DNA of 64,000 bases from Neobacillus sp. FSL H8-0543 (GCF_038592905.1 NZ_CP151943.1:2988501-3052500), one strand, 5' to 3'; counted from the first letter of the stretch, positions 17,896 to 27,287 are shown. A program made the numbers and translations. Notes: generated from the sequence alone by a model not told the origin.

Positions 17896-19332
17896 ATGGA
17901 TTTAATTGCTATTCTTCTGGCGCTCGGGCTGTTAATGTTTGTCGCCTACCGTGGTTTTTCTGTTATCTTATTTGCACCAATTTGTGCACTCTTAGCCGTT
18001 TTACTTATCGAACCGGCTCACGTTTTACCGTTCTTTTCAGGCGTATTCATGGAAAAGATGGTTGGGTTTATTAAATCGTATTTTCCAGTGTTCTTATTAG
18101 GAGCAATTTTTGGGAAAGTAGTTGAAATGTCAGGGATTGCAGAATCAATTGCCAAGACTATCGTTCGTATGCTTGGTGCAAAACGTGCCATGCTGACAAT
18201 CGTATTATTGGGTGCAATCTTAACGTATAGCGGAGTAAGTTTATTCGTAGCCGTTTTTGCAATTTATCCATTTGCAGCTCAAATGTTTAGACAAGCTAAT
18301 ATCCCTAAAAGACTTATTCCAGGTACAATCGCACTTGGTGCGTTCACATTTACCATGGATGCGTTACCGGGTACACCACAAATTCAAAACGTTATTCCAA
18401 TCGCTTTCTTTAAGACAGACATATATGCTGCCCCAATACTTGGAACAATAGGTGCAATATTCGTCTTAACAATGGGCCTATTATACTTGGAGATGAGAAG
18501 GAAAAAGGCCGAGAGAGCAGGAGAAGGCTATTTTGGATTCGGATCAGAGAATGCAGCTGCTCTTGAACTTGCCTTAGTGACTGAAAAAGAGACTGCGCCT
18601 GATTTAACGACAGAACAGTCTGTTTTAAGGCAAATATTGGCTTTTGTTCCGCTGATTCTCGTAGGGGTGACCAATAAGCTTTTTATAACGTTTATCCCAC
18701 AATGGTATCCGAATGGATTTGATTTTTCGGCAATCGGGTTAAAAACATATGCAGTGGACGTTCCAGCGGTTGCCGCCATCTGGGCGATTGAAATGGCGTT
18801 AGTTGTCGGAATTGTAAGCTCACTTGCCTATAATTGGAAACGTGTAACCGGAAACTTTAAAGAGGGACTCAACCAAAGTATTGGCGGGTCATTACTTGCC
18901 ACGATGAATACAGGTGCTGAATATGGTTTCGGTGGGGTTATTGCTGCACTTCCTGGATTTACAAAAATCAGTGATGGAATCTCAGGTACGTTCACAAACC
19001 CGCTTGTTAACGGTGCTGTAACCACCAGTACACTTGCCGGTATTACTGGGTCGGCCTCCGGTGGTATGGGTATTGCATTAGGGGCAATGGCAGATAAATA
19101 CAATCAGGCTATTGCTGCAGCCAATATTCCACCTGAAGTTATGCACCGTGTTGTTGCCATGGCATCGGGTGGTATGGATACGCTTCCACATAATGGAGCG
19201 GTTATTACCTTGCTAGCTGTAACCGGATTAACACATAAACAATCGTATCGCGACATATTTGCTATTACCATCATCAAAACATTAGCTGTTTTTGTCATTA
19301 TTGGGATTTATACTCTATTCGGTCTTATATAA
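17896..19332 (+). CDS. GntP-family permease, probable hydroxybutyrate/acetoacetate importer
   Basis: H+-coupled organic-acid importer with about 12 hydrophobic segments, 478 residues. GntP-type features include YFPVFLLGAIFGKVVEMSG, GVSLFVAVFAIYPFA, FTMDALPGTPQIQNVIPI, GAEYGFGGVIAALPGF and MASGGMDTLPHNGAVITLLAV. AGAGGGGG precedes the ATG. B. subtilis has the same combination in yxjC-scoA-scoB-yxjF, which supports 3-hydroxybutyrate or acetoacetate as cargo rather than gluconate; this is inference from context. It is driven by the sigma-54 promoter at 17787 and probably repressed through the cre site, with the dehydrogenase 43 bases downstream in the same unit. Confidence 0.9.
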   Translation: MDLIAILLALGLLMFVAYRGFSVILFAPICALLAVLLIEPAHVLPFFSGVFMEKMVGFIKSYFPVFLLGAIFGKVVEMSGIAESIAKTIVRMLGAKRAMLTIVLLGAILTYSGVSLFVAVFAIYPFAAQMFRQANIPKRLIPGTIALGAFTFTMDALPGTPQIQNVIPIAFFKTDIYAAPILGTIGAIFVLTMGLLYLEMRRKKAERAGEGYFGFGSENAAALELALVTEKETAPDLTTEQSVLRQILAFVPLILVGVTNKLFITFIPQWYPNGFDFSAIGLKTYAVDVPAVAAIWAIEMALVVGIVSSLAYNWKRVTGNFKEGLNQSIGGSLLATMNTGAEYGFGGVIAALPGFTKISDGISGTFTNPLVNGAVTTSTLAGITGSASGGMGIALGAMADKYNQAIAAANIPPEVMHRVVAMASGGMDTLPHNGAVITLLAVTGLTHKQSYRDIFAITIIKTLAVFVIIGIYTLFGLI

Positions 19333-19375
19333 AAAGGGAAATTAATAGTTTTATATTATAAGAGGAGTGATTTGT

Positions 19376-20161
19376 ATGCAAAAGTCTTTAGAAGGAAAAG
19401 TAGCATTTATTACAGGGTCTGCAAGTGGAATTGGATTGGAGATTGCAAAAACCTTTGCACAAGAAGGCGCAAAAGTAGTAATTTCTGATATGAATAAGGA
19501 AAAAAGTGACCAAGTAGCTATAGAATTAAATGAGCAAGGCTTTGAAGCACTCTCTGCTCCATGCGATGTTACCAATGAGGAAGCATATAAAAATAGCCTT
19601 GAGCATGCCTATAGAACGTTTGGCAGAATCGATATTTTAGTTAATAATGCAGGACTTCAACATGTAGCACCAATTGAGGAATTTCCAACTGAAAAATTTG
19701 AACTATTAATCAAAGTTATGCTAACTGCACCGTTTATTGGGATAAAAAACGTATTTCCAATGATGAAAGAACAAGGATTCGGTAGAGTGATTAATATGGC
19801 TTCGATTAATGGAGTTATCGGATTTGCTGGTAAAGCTGCCTACAATAGTGCGAAGCATGGTGTTATTGGTTTAACAAAGGTTGCGGCATTAGAAGGTGCG
19901 GCACATGGAATCACTGTAAACGCCTTATGCCCGGGTTACGTTGATACCCCACTTGTAAGAAACCAGCTTAAAGACTTGTCCATTACAAGAAATGTTAGTC
20001 TTGATCGTGTCATTGAGGACGTACTTTTCCCGCTAGTACCTCAAAAAAGGCTTTTATCCGTATCTGAAATTGCCGATTATGCCGTCTTTTTAGCTAGTGA
20101 AAAGGCAAGAGGTGTTACTGGACAGGCTGTAATTCTAGATGGCGGCTATACAGTACAATAA
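19376..20161 (+). CDS. 3-hydroxybutyrate dehydrogenase (SDR family)
   Basis: NAD-dependent short-chain dehydrogenase that oxidises 3-hydroxybutyrate to acetoacetate. The nucleotide-binding motif is TGSASGIG (residues 13-20), NNAG follows, and the catalytic triad is S143-Y156-K160 (ASINGV, YNSAK). CPGYVDTPLVRNQ and the C-terminal LDGGYTVQ are characteristic of the 3-hydroxybutyrate dehydrogenase branch. The ATG at 19376 is used, since AGAGGAGTG gives correct spacing; the GTG at 19367 sits on the ribosome site. 261 residues. Last gene of the GntP unit, followed by a perfect terminator. Its product feeds the upstream CoA transferase. Confidence 0.9.
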   Translation: MQKSLEGKVAFITGSASGIGLEIAKTFAQEGAKVVISDMNKEKSDQVAIELNEQGFEALSAPCDVTNEEAYKNSLEHAYRTFGRIDILVNNAGLQHVAPIEEFPTEKFELLIKVMLTAPFIGIKNVFPMMKEQGFGRVINMASINGVIGFAGKAAYNSAKHGVIGLTKVAALEGAAHGITVNALCPGYVDTPLVRNQLKDLSITRNVSLDRVIEDVLFPLVPQKRLLSVSEIADYAVFLASEKARGVTGQAVILDGGYTVQ

Positions 20162-20172
20162 TTATATTCATG

Positions 20173-20209
20173 AGAATCCTATTCGATTCAGTCGAATAGG
20201 ATTCTTTTA
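20173..20209 (+). terminator. Terminator of the GntP-dehydrogenase unit
   Basis: AGAATCCTATTCGA pairs perfectly with TCGAATAGGATTCT, loop of 5, then TTTT. Confidence 0.95.
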
Positions 20210-20290
20210 TTCATGAAAGTGCTTAAAGTAGTCCGGAAATATCAGAATTCTTTGATATAATTAACATAGAAAACTGAACAAGGGGATAAG

Positions 20291-21709
20291 ATGATGAATC
20301 TACGAATTGGAGAAATCCCAAATAATTGGCTCGAGGAAATTATTAATTTATCAGCCGAAAGAATTGTTGTAGTTGATCGTGATGGAGTAATTTGCTATAT
20401 CAATGAGGCGTATTGTGAGTTTTTAGAAACAACGGTTGACAAAGCGATGCGCCAGCCTGTTCTAGATATTATAGAAAATTCCCGAATGCATATTGTCGCT
20501 AAAACTGGGCAGGCAGAAATTGCAGCTGTTCATAAAATTAAAGGCAGTGAGATGATCGCTAATCGATTTCCGCTTATTGTTAAAGGTGAATTAGTTGGTG
20601 CTGTTGGTACAGTAATGTTTCGTAATCCTGAGGAATTGCATATGTATAGCGGGAAAATCCAGCATTTGGTGGAAGAATTGAAATATTATAAAACAAAAGC
20701 AGAAAAAAATATAAAAAGTAAGTATCATTTCTCTGATTTATTAGGAAATAGTACAAGCTTTTTGGCAGTAAAAACACTTGCGGAGAGAATTTCCGGAAGC
20801 CAGTCAGCAGCTTTATTGTTAGGTGAATCTGGTACTGGTAAGGAATTGTTTGCTTCAGCTATCCATAACAACAGCATACGTTCAGCATTTCCCTTTGTAC
20901 CGATCAACTGTGCATCAATTCCTGAGCAATTACTAGAATCAGAACTGTTCGGTTATGACGATGGAGCGTTTACTGGAGCAAAAAAGGGTGGCAAGAAGGG
21001 TCAGTTTCAAATTGCGAATAATGGGACTATTTTTCTTGATGAAGTAGGCGATATGCCACTTGCGATGCAAAGTAAACTATTGAGAGTTTTGCAGGAAAAG
21101 GAGATACAGCCAGTCGGTGGACAAAAATCGATTCCTGTTGATGTGCGGATTATTGCGGCAACACATCGGGACTTAGAAAAGATGGTTGAAGAAGGGAAGT
21201 TTCGGCAGGATTTATACTATCGATTAAATGTAATAAAAATAGAAATTCCCCCTCTAAGGGAACGAAAAGGGGATATCGAGTTAATTTCAATCAAACTATT
21301 AGAAAAACTAGAAGCTAAGTTTCATCGTAAAGCTGTAGGATTATCTACCGAAGTAATAGAAAGACTCGAGTTGCATTCGTGGCCAGGAAACATTCGGGAG
21401 CTTGAGAATGTGCTAGAGCGTTGCATCAATGTTTTGGATGGTACTACGATTGAAATCCCACACCTGCCATTATATTTACGAGATCAAGGTTTGAAAAGTA
21501 AAAATTCGCAAGCAATGAATCCAATAGGCCCAGAAAAAATTGTACCATTACCTGTCCTACCGTTAAAAGAAGCTCTAGCCCAAGTTGAAAAACAATCAAT
21601 ATTAAATGCATTGGTAGTTACCAATGGAAACAAACAAGAAGCAGCAAAGCTACTGGAAATTGGAAAAACCAGTTTTTACGAGAAATGTAAATTTTATGAT
21701 GTGAGATAA
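20291..21709 (+). CDS. Sigma-54-dependent activator (PAS, AAA+, Fis-type HTH)
   Basis: Enhancer-binding protein that opens sigma-54 promoters by ATP hydrolysis. An N-terminal PAS domain (about 10-115, ERIVVVDRDGVICYINEAYCEF) senses a signal. The AAA+ domain holds Walker A GESGTGKE (from residue 178), the sigma-54 contact loop GAFTGA (225-230), Walker B GTIFLDEVGDM and the arginine-finger region RLNVIKIEIPPLRERK. A Fis-type HTH ends the protein (GNKQEAAKLLEIGKTSFYEKCK). 472 residues. AAGGGG precedes the ATG. No receiver domain, so the signal is probably a metabolite. It should activate the promoters at 14962 and 17787, the only sigma-54 sites I found in the window. Confidence 0.93.
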   Translation: MMNLRIGEIPNNWLEEIINLSAERIVVVDRDGVICYINEAYCEFLETTVDKAMRQPVLDIIENSRMHIVAKTGQAEIAAVHKIKGSEMIANRFPLIVKGELVGAVGTVMFRNPEELHMYSGKIQHLVEELKYYKTKAEKNIKSKYHFSDLLGNSTSFLAVKTLAERISGSQSAALLLGESGTGKELFASAIHNNSIRSAFPFVPINCASIPEQLLESELFGYDDGAFTGAKKGGKKGQFQIANNGTIFLDEVGDMPLAMQSKLLRVLQEKEIQPVGGQKSIPVDVRIIAATHRDLEKMVEEGKFRQDLYYRLNVIKIEIPPLRERKGDIELISIKLLEKLEAKFHRKAVGLSTEVIERLELHSWPGNIRELENVLERCINVLDGTTIEIPHLPLYLRDQGLKSKNSQAMNPIGPEKIVPLPVLPLKEALAQVEKQSILNALVVTNGNKQEAAKLLEIGKTSFYEKCKFYDVR

Positions 21710-21793
21710 ACCTCTACGAATAGTCTTAGAAAATTTAATTAACCTTATAGAAACGGCCAAGACCCCATTCATAAGGATTCCTGGCCCTTCCAG

Positions 21794-22441
21794 TTATTCT
21801 CTTTTTCCCAAGCCCTGCATGATAAATTGGATCGTGCGCTCAGTTTCCAGTTCGTCATCCCATTCCAGATGCGGAAAAAGTATAAAACGGGAAAATAAGA
21901 ATCCGAAAACACTGGTAATCGCTAATCTTGCCACACTTTCAGCTGGCATTTCAATAATCTGGCCTTTTTCCTGATAGCCCTTTATTAAGAGTGAAACGCG
22001 GTCAAATATTTTCTGTGCAATCTGTTCGAAAAATTGTTCGCGTAATTCTGGGTGGAAGGGGATTTCTTGAAGCATGATTCGAACAACTGGAAGCATTCTT
22101 ATCAAAAGATCTCTTCGATTTTCAATGGTCGCTCTCAGAAAATCCTCGACTCGGTCATATTCCTTATCGAGTACTTTATAAAAATCCATAACAACCAATG
22201 GTCCGATCGACTTTGTCATCAGCGGAACAACAATCGATGTCAACAAATCCTTTTTCGTTTTGTAATGCCGAAAAATCGTTCCCTCGGCTACTCCTGCCTT
22301 TTTGGCAATTTCACTTGTCGAAGATGCAGCATAGCCCTTTTCTGAAAAGGTTTCGATTGCGGAAACGAGTATTTTTTTTTGCTTCTCTGTTAATTTTTCT
22401 TCATCAAATAGCTGCTGCAACATCATTTCTTCTTCAGACAT
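21794..22441 (-). CDS. TetR/AcrR-family regulator
   Basis: 215 residues. The N-terminal HTH reads KILVSAIETFSEKGYAASSTSEIAKKAGVAEGTIFRHYKTKKDLL, a classical TetR DNA-binding domain; the remaining helical part (FDRVSLLIKGYQEKG, SVFGFLFSRFILFP) would bind a ligand. It is the third gene of an operon after an ABC ATPase and permease, 35 bases behind the permease, so it most likely autoregulates the exporter. The palindrome at 24327-24348 is a candidate target. The ligand is unknown. Confidence 0.87.
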   Translation of the reverse strand: MSEEEMMLQQLFDEEKLTEKQKKILVSAIETFSEKGYAASSTSEIAKKAGVAEGTIFRHYKTKKDLLTSIVVPLMTKSIGPLVVMDFYKVLDKEYDRVEDFLRATIENRRDLLIRMLPVVRIMLQEIPFHPELREQFFEQIAQKIFDRVSLLIKGYQEKGQIIEMPAESVARLAITSVFGFLFSRFILFPHLEWDDELETERTIQFIMQGLGKRE

Positions 22442-22476
22442 TGGAATACCCCTTTAAGACGTTTATTAATCTACGA

Positions 22477-23586
22477 TTAGATTTTTCGATATTTCTTCAA
22501 TGCTAATACATTTAAGACAATAAATACAAGGGCAAAGCCTAACAATACAAGCAACTCATTTCGAATAGCGCTTAATCCTAGCCCTTTATACATAACATCG
22601 ACTAAGGCACTGCCGCCATAGTACATCGGCATACATTTAGCTATGACCTGCATCCAGCCTGCCATGCCTTCCACAGGGAAAATACCTGCGAAAAAGACTT
22701 GGGGTATAATCGCAATCGGAATGAATTGCATCATCTGGAATTCCGAATTTGCGAAGGCCGACAATAATATACCAAGTGACAAGGCAACAAGAGCTAAGCA
22801 TAGATTAATTAGGATTACGTTCCATACGGAACCAACAAGCATAATATCCAATACTTTAACGGAATAAAAGACCACGATAATTGTTTGAATGACCGCAAAT
22901 ATTCCGTATCCCATTAGATATCCAAAAACAATATCCCTTCGTTGAATGGGCGTTGCCATCAAGCGGTCTAGTGTACCAGTGGTTCGTTCCCGCAACAAAG
23001 CAATCCCTGAAATTAAAAAGACGAAGAAAAAGACAAAGAATCCGACTAATATAGGGCTTAACTGATCAAAAAAGATTGTATCTTTATTTCCGTATATATA
23101 TGAAGTTGTGAGTTCTGGCGCTGCGACATTCTCTATTTCCAAGGGTGCTCCAGGAGGAAGTTTACTTTGAACCGTTTCAAGAAATAAGGCCATGTTGCTC
23201 GCCTGATTCTTTCCATTTTCAGCTGCAAGGGTTTGCTGGATCTTCATTAGTATGGCCTTGGTAGTGGAGGGCTGTGCATTTGTAAGAGTTAATACAATCT
23301 CATCGCCATTAAATTGAAGCGCTCCATCTAATTCATCTTCAATCAAGACCTGTTCCACATTAACAAGTTGGTCATACCGCACAACGATGATATCCTTATC
23401 TTTTAACAGTTCTACAAGGGCTTCATCCGCATTTGTAACAGCGATCTTAGGATCGACTGTACTACTGGAAAGAAGGTAATTGAGCAGGGTGATAATGAGT
23501 AAGGGGGCCACCATCATCATTGCAAGGGCCCGCTTATCACGTAACATTTGATGAATAATCCGTTTTACCATCGCAAGTATTCTCAT
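22477..23586 (-). CDS. ABC-2-type exporter permease
   Basis: Membrane part of a two-gene ABC exporter, 369 residues. One N-terminal membrane segment (MVAPLLIITLLNYLL), a large extracellular loop (residues about 45-170) and five C-terminal segments with the ABC-2 signature RERTTGTLDRLMATPIQRRDIVFGYL. This is the YhgE/DrrB-like architecture typical of drug or lipid exporters. It overlaps the ATPase gene by four bases and precedes the TetR gene. Substrate unknown; a multidrug role is likely from the TetR linkage. Confidence 0.88.
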   Translation of the reverse strand: MRILAMVKRIIHQMLRDKRALAMMMVAPLLIITLLNYLLSSSTVDPKIAVTNADEALVELLKDKDIIVVRYDQLVNVEQVLIEDELDGALQFNGDEIVLTLTNAQPSTTKAILMKIQQTLAAENGKNQASNMALFLETVQSKLPPGAPLEIENVAAPELTTSYIYGNKDTIFFDQLSPILVGFFVFFFVFLISGIALLRERTTGTLDRLMATPIQRRDIVFGYLMGYGIFAVIQTIIVVFYSVKVLDIMLVGSVWNVILINLCLALVALSLGILLSAFANSEFQMMQFIPIAIIPQVFFAGIFPVEGMAGWMQVIAKCMPMYYGGSALVDVMYKGLGLSAIRNELLVLLGFALVFIVLNVLALKKYRKI

Positions 23587-24308
23587 GCCTTGTTACCTCC
23601 AGCCTGTAAAAAGACCTCTTCTAAGCTTGTGATTCCGTATTGTTTCTTTAATTCTAAGGGCGATCCGCTGGTGATGATTTCTCCATCTCTTACCATCGCA
23701 AGATAGTCACATTTTTCCGCTTCGTCCATCACATGTGTGGTCAATAAAATAGTCTTTCCGGCATTTTTCAAGCGATAGAGTTCCGTCCAAATTGATAATC
23801 TTAATTCCGGGTCAATCCCAACGGTAGGTTCATCCAAGATAAGCACTTCGGGGTCCTGAATTAAGGCAACGGCAAGGGATAATCGTCGTTTCATTCCTCC
23901 TGAATAATCCTGAACCTTCTTATTTAAATCCGCTGTAAGATTAACTAAATTTGCTGCATAGGATATTCGTGTCTTTTGTACATCTTTCTTTAGCTTAAAG
24001 AGTGACGCGAAGAAAGCAAGATTTTCTGCTCCTGTTAAATCACTATATAATGCATCCGCCTGCGCCATATAGCCGATCTTTTGTAATAAATTTAGATTCG
24101 GGACGGCAGTATCCAAGACAAGGACATTGCCTTGTGAGGGACGATCCATGCCAACAATCAGTTTCACCATGGTTGTTTTTCCAGACCCAGAAGGGCCGAT
24201 TAATCCATAAATTTGTCCAGATTCTACCGTTAAACTGATATTGTTCAAGACGCGCTTTTTTCCAAAGCTTTTGCTTACTTCATTAATAACAATCGCTGAT
24301 ACCATCAT
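23583..24308 (-). CDS. ABC transporter ATP-binding protein
   Basis: ATPase of the exporter. Walker A GPSGSGKTT, the Q-loop region MAQADALYSDLT, signature DYSGGMKRRLSLAVAL, Walker B VLILDEPTVGIDP and H-switch TTHVMDEAEKC are all intact in 241 residues. GAGGAGG precedes two consecutive ATG codons (24308 and 24305), and the second has the better spacing. First gene of the operon, reading away from a divergent TetR gene; a clear promoter (TTGACC-N16-TATAAT) and a perfect palindrome lie in the gap. Confidence 0.92.
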   Translation of the reverse strand: MMVSAIVINEVSKSFGKKRVLNNISLTVESGQIYGLIGPSGSGKTTMVKLIVGMDRPSQGNVLVLDTAVPNLNLLQKIGYMAQADALYSDLTGAENLAFFASLFKLKKDVQKTRISYAANLVNLTADLNKKVQDYSGGMKRRLSLAVALIQDPEVLILDEPTVGIDPELRLSIWTELYRLKNAGKTILLTTHVMDEAEKCDYLAMVRDGEIITSGSPLELKKQYGITSLEEVFLQAGGNKA

Positions 24309-24326
24309 AAACCTCCTCTAAGAGTC

Positions 24327-24348
24327 AAAGTGAGTGATTACTCACTTT
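24327..24348. promoter_or_regulatory. TetR-type operator palindrome
   Basis: AAAGTGAGT and ACTCACTTT, perfectly inverted around GATT. It sits just downstream of the ABC operon -10 and inside the 157-base gap between the divergent ABC and tetR genes. Either TetR protein of this neighbourhood could bind it. Confidence 0.75.
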
Positions 24349-24349
24349 T

Positions 24350-24377
24350 ATTATAATTGAAACCACCCATTGGTCAA
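24350..24377 (-). promoter_or_regulatory. Sigma-A promoter of the ABC-TetR operon
   Basis: On the minus strand TTGACC (24377-24372), a 16-base spacer, and TATAAT (24355-24350), with the operator palindrome immediately downstream. Confidence 0.7.
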
Positions 24378-24465
24378 TAGGTAAAGAAGTCGAATATTTT
24401 TGAAAGTAGATAATTACTTTTTTACTCATAAAAGTTTCGCTATAATAAGTTTTGGAGGTGAGCGT

Positions 24466-25041
24466 ATGGCAAGGGAACGAAAGTTTTCGACGGATGATTT
24501 ATTTAAAACTACAAAACAATTGCTTCTTCAGCAAGGCTATGAAGGATTTAACTTTAGTCTGTTGGCGGATCGGCTAGAAGTATCGAGAGGCGCATTGTAT
24601 AAATATTATGAGAACAAAGAGCAATTAATTACCGATTTTATGATTTATGAAATGGAGCAGTTCCTTCTTGAATTAAAAGAAATGGATAAACATAAAGACT
24701 TTGATTCACAGTTTGATTTCCTCATGAACCTTATTTTTAATAATACGGAAATCATGCAATTGATAAAGGTGGCACAACATATCCTATTAAATTCAAATGA
24801 GAAAGGAAAAGAAAATAAAGAAAAACTCGAAAAGCTGCCTTTAGAATTATATAAGTATTTGCAGAGCTTTATCGATGTAGGAAAGGCAAACGGGAAGCTA
24901 AAACACCATATTCCCGATAGCCTCATGCTAGGCTTTATTTTTCAATCGGTGGCAATTCCTAATCATTATGGCATTTCTCAGTCTGAATGGGTATGTTCCA
25001 TTAAAGAAATCATTAGTAAGGGGATGTTCACAAACGAGTAA
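24466..25041 (+). CDS. TetR/AcrR-family regulator
   Basis: 191 residues from the ATG at 24466 (TTGGAGGTG 5 bases ahead); an earlier ATG at 24400 has no ribosome site. The HTH is FKTTKQLLLQQGYEGFNFSLLADRLEVSRGALYKYYENKEQLI. It precedes an MMPL transporter by 131 bases containing an inverted repeat, so it probably represses that pump. It is a different protein from the TetR at 21794, which stands in the divergent ABC operon. Ligand unknown. Confidence 0.88.
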   Translation: MARERKFSTDDLFKTTKQLLLQQGYEGFNFSLLADRLEVSRGALYKYYENKEQLITDFMIYEMEQFLLELKEMDKHKDFDSQFDFLMNLIFNNTEIMQLIKVAQHILLNSNEKGKENKEKLEKLPLELYKYLQSFIDVGKANGKLKHHIPDSLMLGFIFQSVAIPNHYGISQSEWVCSIKEIISKGMFTNE

Positions 25042-25042
25042 T

Positions 25043-25121
25043 TGACACAAATGTTACTTTAAAAGATAATAAAAGTAGCGATTATGTCATTTATTTTTTA
25101 CTCAAAGTAACACTTTTGTCA
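25043..25121. promoter_or_regulatory. Long-range inverted repeat ahead of the MMPL gene
   Basis: TGACACAAATGTTACTTT (25043-25060) and AAAGTAACACTTTTGTCA (25104-25121) match inverted at 16 of 18 positions. AAAGT and TGTCA half sites lie between them. Probably two operator sites for the TetR protein encoded just upstream, possibly with looping. Confidence 0.6.
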
Positions 25122-25172
25122 CCTTTATTTTAGACCGTGTTTTCTATTAAAATAGTGAGGGGAACGAAACCT

Positions 25173-27287
25173 ATGAATTCATTCTTACAGTCGATCACCG
25201 ATCGTGCAACTTCGAAAAAAGGAATGTGGATTACGCTTGGCGTATGGCTATTAGCCACTGTGTTGTTGGCAACACTTGCACCAAGTGCAAAAGAATATGA
25301 GTCATCAAGCATAGACTCCATTCCTGCAGAGGCACAATCTGTTATTGCTCAAAATAAAGTGGATGAATATTTTAAAAATAACGATGGAATCCCAGCGATA
25401 TTAGTTTTTCAATCCGCTGACAATAACCATGTTGAATTAGCACAGCTGGTTTCGTTCTTTGAGGAAATTACTAATGTAGAGGGAATAAAGGAGATTGTTC
25501 CTTTAACAAGCATGCCTCCACAGGCAACAGCAAGCTTCTTCTCAGAAGATCAGAGTACTCTAATTCTTCCTTTAACATTTGAATCATCTATTGAGACTAA
25601 AGAATTGAGAACTTTACTTGAGCAGATTAGTAAAATTGTCAAAGACTCTACAGATTTAACGTTAAATATTACTGGTCCAGCAGGAATTGGAGTGGATTCT
25701 CTTAATTTATTTTCCAGGGCAGATGTTGTTCTTATACTATCAACAGTAGGATTAATTCTTATTCTATTAATCGTTATCTATCGTTCACCATTACTGGCAC
25801 TTATTCCACTAGTAGCAGCAGCCTTCGTTTACGAGGTAGTGAATCAGATCCTCGGCTTAATGGGAAAAGCAGGATTGATGTTAAATAACCAAACGTTATC
25901 AATCATGACCATTCTTTTATTTGCAGCGGTGATTGATTATTCATTATTTGTGTTCTCACGGTATCGTGAGGAATTGAAGAAGCATGAAACGAAATATGAG
26001 GCAATGAAATATGCAATGAGAGAAACAGGTATGCCTGTATTTTTCTCAGGAGGAACCGTTTTGGCAGCCATGCTAGTCCTGTTCTTTGCAAAGTTTGCTG
26101 ATTATCGAAATTTCGCACCAATTTTCGGAACAGCCATGGCTGTCATCATGCTGGCATCGATTACGCTCGTTCCTGCATTGTTTACTCTGTTTGGAAGAAA
26201 AGCCTTCTGGCCTAAAGTTCCACGGGTAGGCGATGATACCGTGAAAACTAATTCAGCCTGGAGCAAAATCGGACGTTTTGTTGTAAAAAAACCAGTCCTT
26301 TCTGCTTCAGTTATTGGAGTAGTCCTTCTCGTTTCAGCGAGTAATATGCTGAACTTGAATTATGAGTTTGATACAATGAAATCGTTCCCGAAAGATATGC
26401 AATCAAGACAGGGCTATGAGATTATAGAAGAAAAGTTTGAAAAGGGAGATCTTGCCCCAACAACCGTTTTATATGAAGCGAAAGAGGCAATTACGGAAGA
26501 ACAACAGGCAACCTTGCTCACTACCCTAGCTGATCAAAAGCTAGTCAGTAGTGTCCGTCCGAGTGGCAGTACCGAGGACAAAAAGGTAATCCAAATGAGT
26601 CTTACTTTTGAGGAAAGTCCATATGCAGTTGAAACAATGGATGCCTTGGAAAAAATGGTCGATGGTGTCGATAAGATTTTGGCAGATAGTAACTTAGAGG
26701 GTGAACTATATTTTGCTGGAGAAACGGCGAAGAAAGTTGATGATCGTGCAACAAACAACAGAGATCTTGTCGTCATCGTTTTGCTTGAGTCCATCTTAAT
26801 CTTTGCGATGTTAATCGTCATGACAAAATCAATTAAAATGCCTATTTATATGATGGGAACTATATTAATCTCGTTCCTGGCGGCTGTCGGACTAGGTATG
26901 TTCTTAAGCAGCCTGTTCTTTGATATCGATTCCATCAGTAATCGCGTCCCAATCTATTCGTTTGTATTCTTAGTTGCCCTTGGTATTGATTACAATATCA
27001 TCTTAATATCGAGATTCATGGAGGAAAGGAAAAAGCACTCTGTGAAACAAGCAGTTGAAATTGCTGTTTCTACAACGGGTGGCGTGATTTCATCTGCAGG
27101 AATTATTCTTGCGGCTACCTTTGCAGTGTTAATGACCCAGCCGATTCAAATATTATTTGTCTTTGGCTTCATTGTCGCAGTTGGTATTTTGCTAGACACC
27201 TTCCTCATTCGGGGAATCCTATTACCAGCATTAATCGTTTTATTTGAAAAAGATAAACCAGCTTTTGAGAAGGATACGGTATCATAA
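25173..27287 (+). CDS. MMPL/RND-type transporter
   Basis: Proton-driven exporter of the MMPL family, 704 residues from the ATG at 25173 (GAGGGGAAC upstream). It shows the duplicated layout: one N-terminal membrane segment, an extracellular domain (about 45-180), five segments, then the same again. Conserved membrane motifs are MTILLFAAVIDYSLFVFSRYREEL and LVALGIDYNIILISRFMEER, carrying the aspartates used for proton relay (IDY in each half). The family exports lipids, drugs or surfactin-like compounds. It is probably controlled by the adjacent TetR. Followed by a perfect terminator. Confidence 0.91.
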   Translation: MNSFLQSITDRATSKKGMWITLGVWLLATVLLATLAPSAKEYESSSIDSIPAEAQSVIAQNKVDEYFKNNDGIPAILVFQSADNNHVELAQLVSFFEEITNVEGIKEIVPLTSMPPQATASFFSEDQSTLILPLTFESSIETKELRTLLEQISKIVKDSTDLTLNITGPAGIGVDSLNLFSRADVVLILSTVGLILILLIVIYRSPLLALIPLVAAAFVYEVVNQILGLMGKAGLMLNNQTLSIMTILLFAAVIDYSLFVFSRYREELKKHETKYEAMKYAMRETGMPVFFSGGTVLAAMLVLFFAKFADYRNFAPIFGTAMAVIMLASITLVPALFTLFGRKAFWPKVPRVGDDTVKTNSAWSKIGRFVVKKPVLSASVIGVVLLVSASNMLNLNYEFDTMKSFPKDMQSRQGYEIIEEKFEKGDLAPTTVLYEAKEAITEEQQATLLTTLADQKLVSSVRPSGSTEDKKVIQMSLTFEESPYAVETMDALEKMVDGVDKILADSNLEGELYFAGETAKKVDDRATNNRDLVVIVLLESILIFAMLIVMTKSIKMPIYMMGTILISFLAAVGLGMFLSSLFFDIDSISNRVPIYSFVFLVALGIDYNIILISRFMEERKKHSVKQAVEIAVSTTGGVISSAGIILAATFAVLMTQPIQILFVFGFIVAVGILLDTFLIRGILLPALIVLFEKDKPAFEKDTVS

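Noticed and set aside
21753..21790. Terminator between the sigma-54 activator and the tetR gene
   Set aside because: GGCCA/TGGCC can pair but the stem is short and no T tract follows on either strand.
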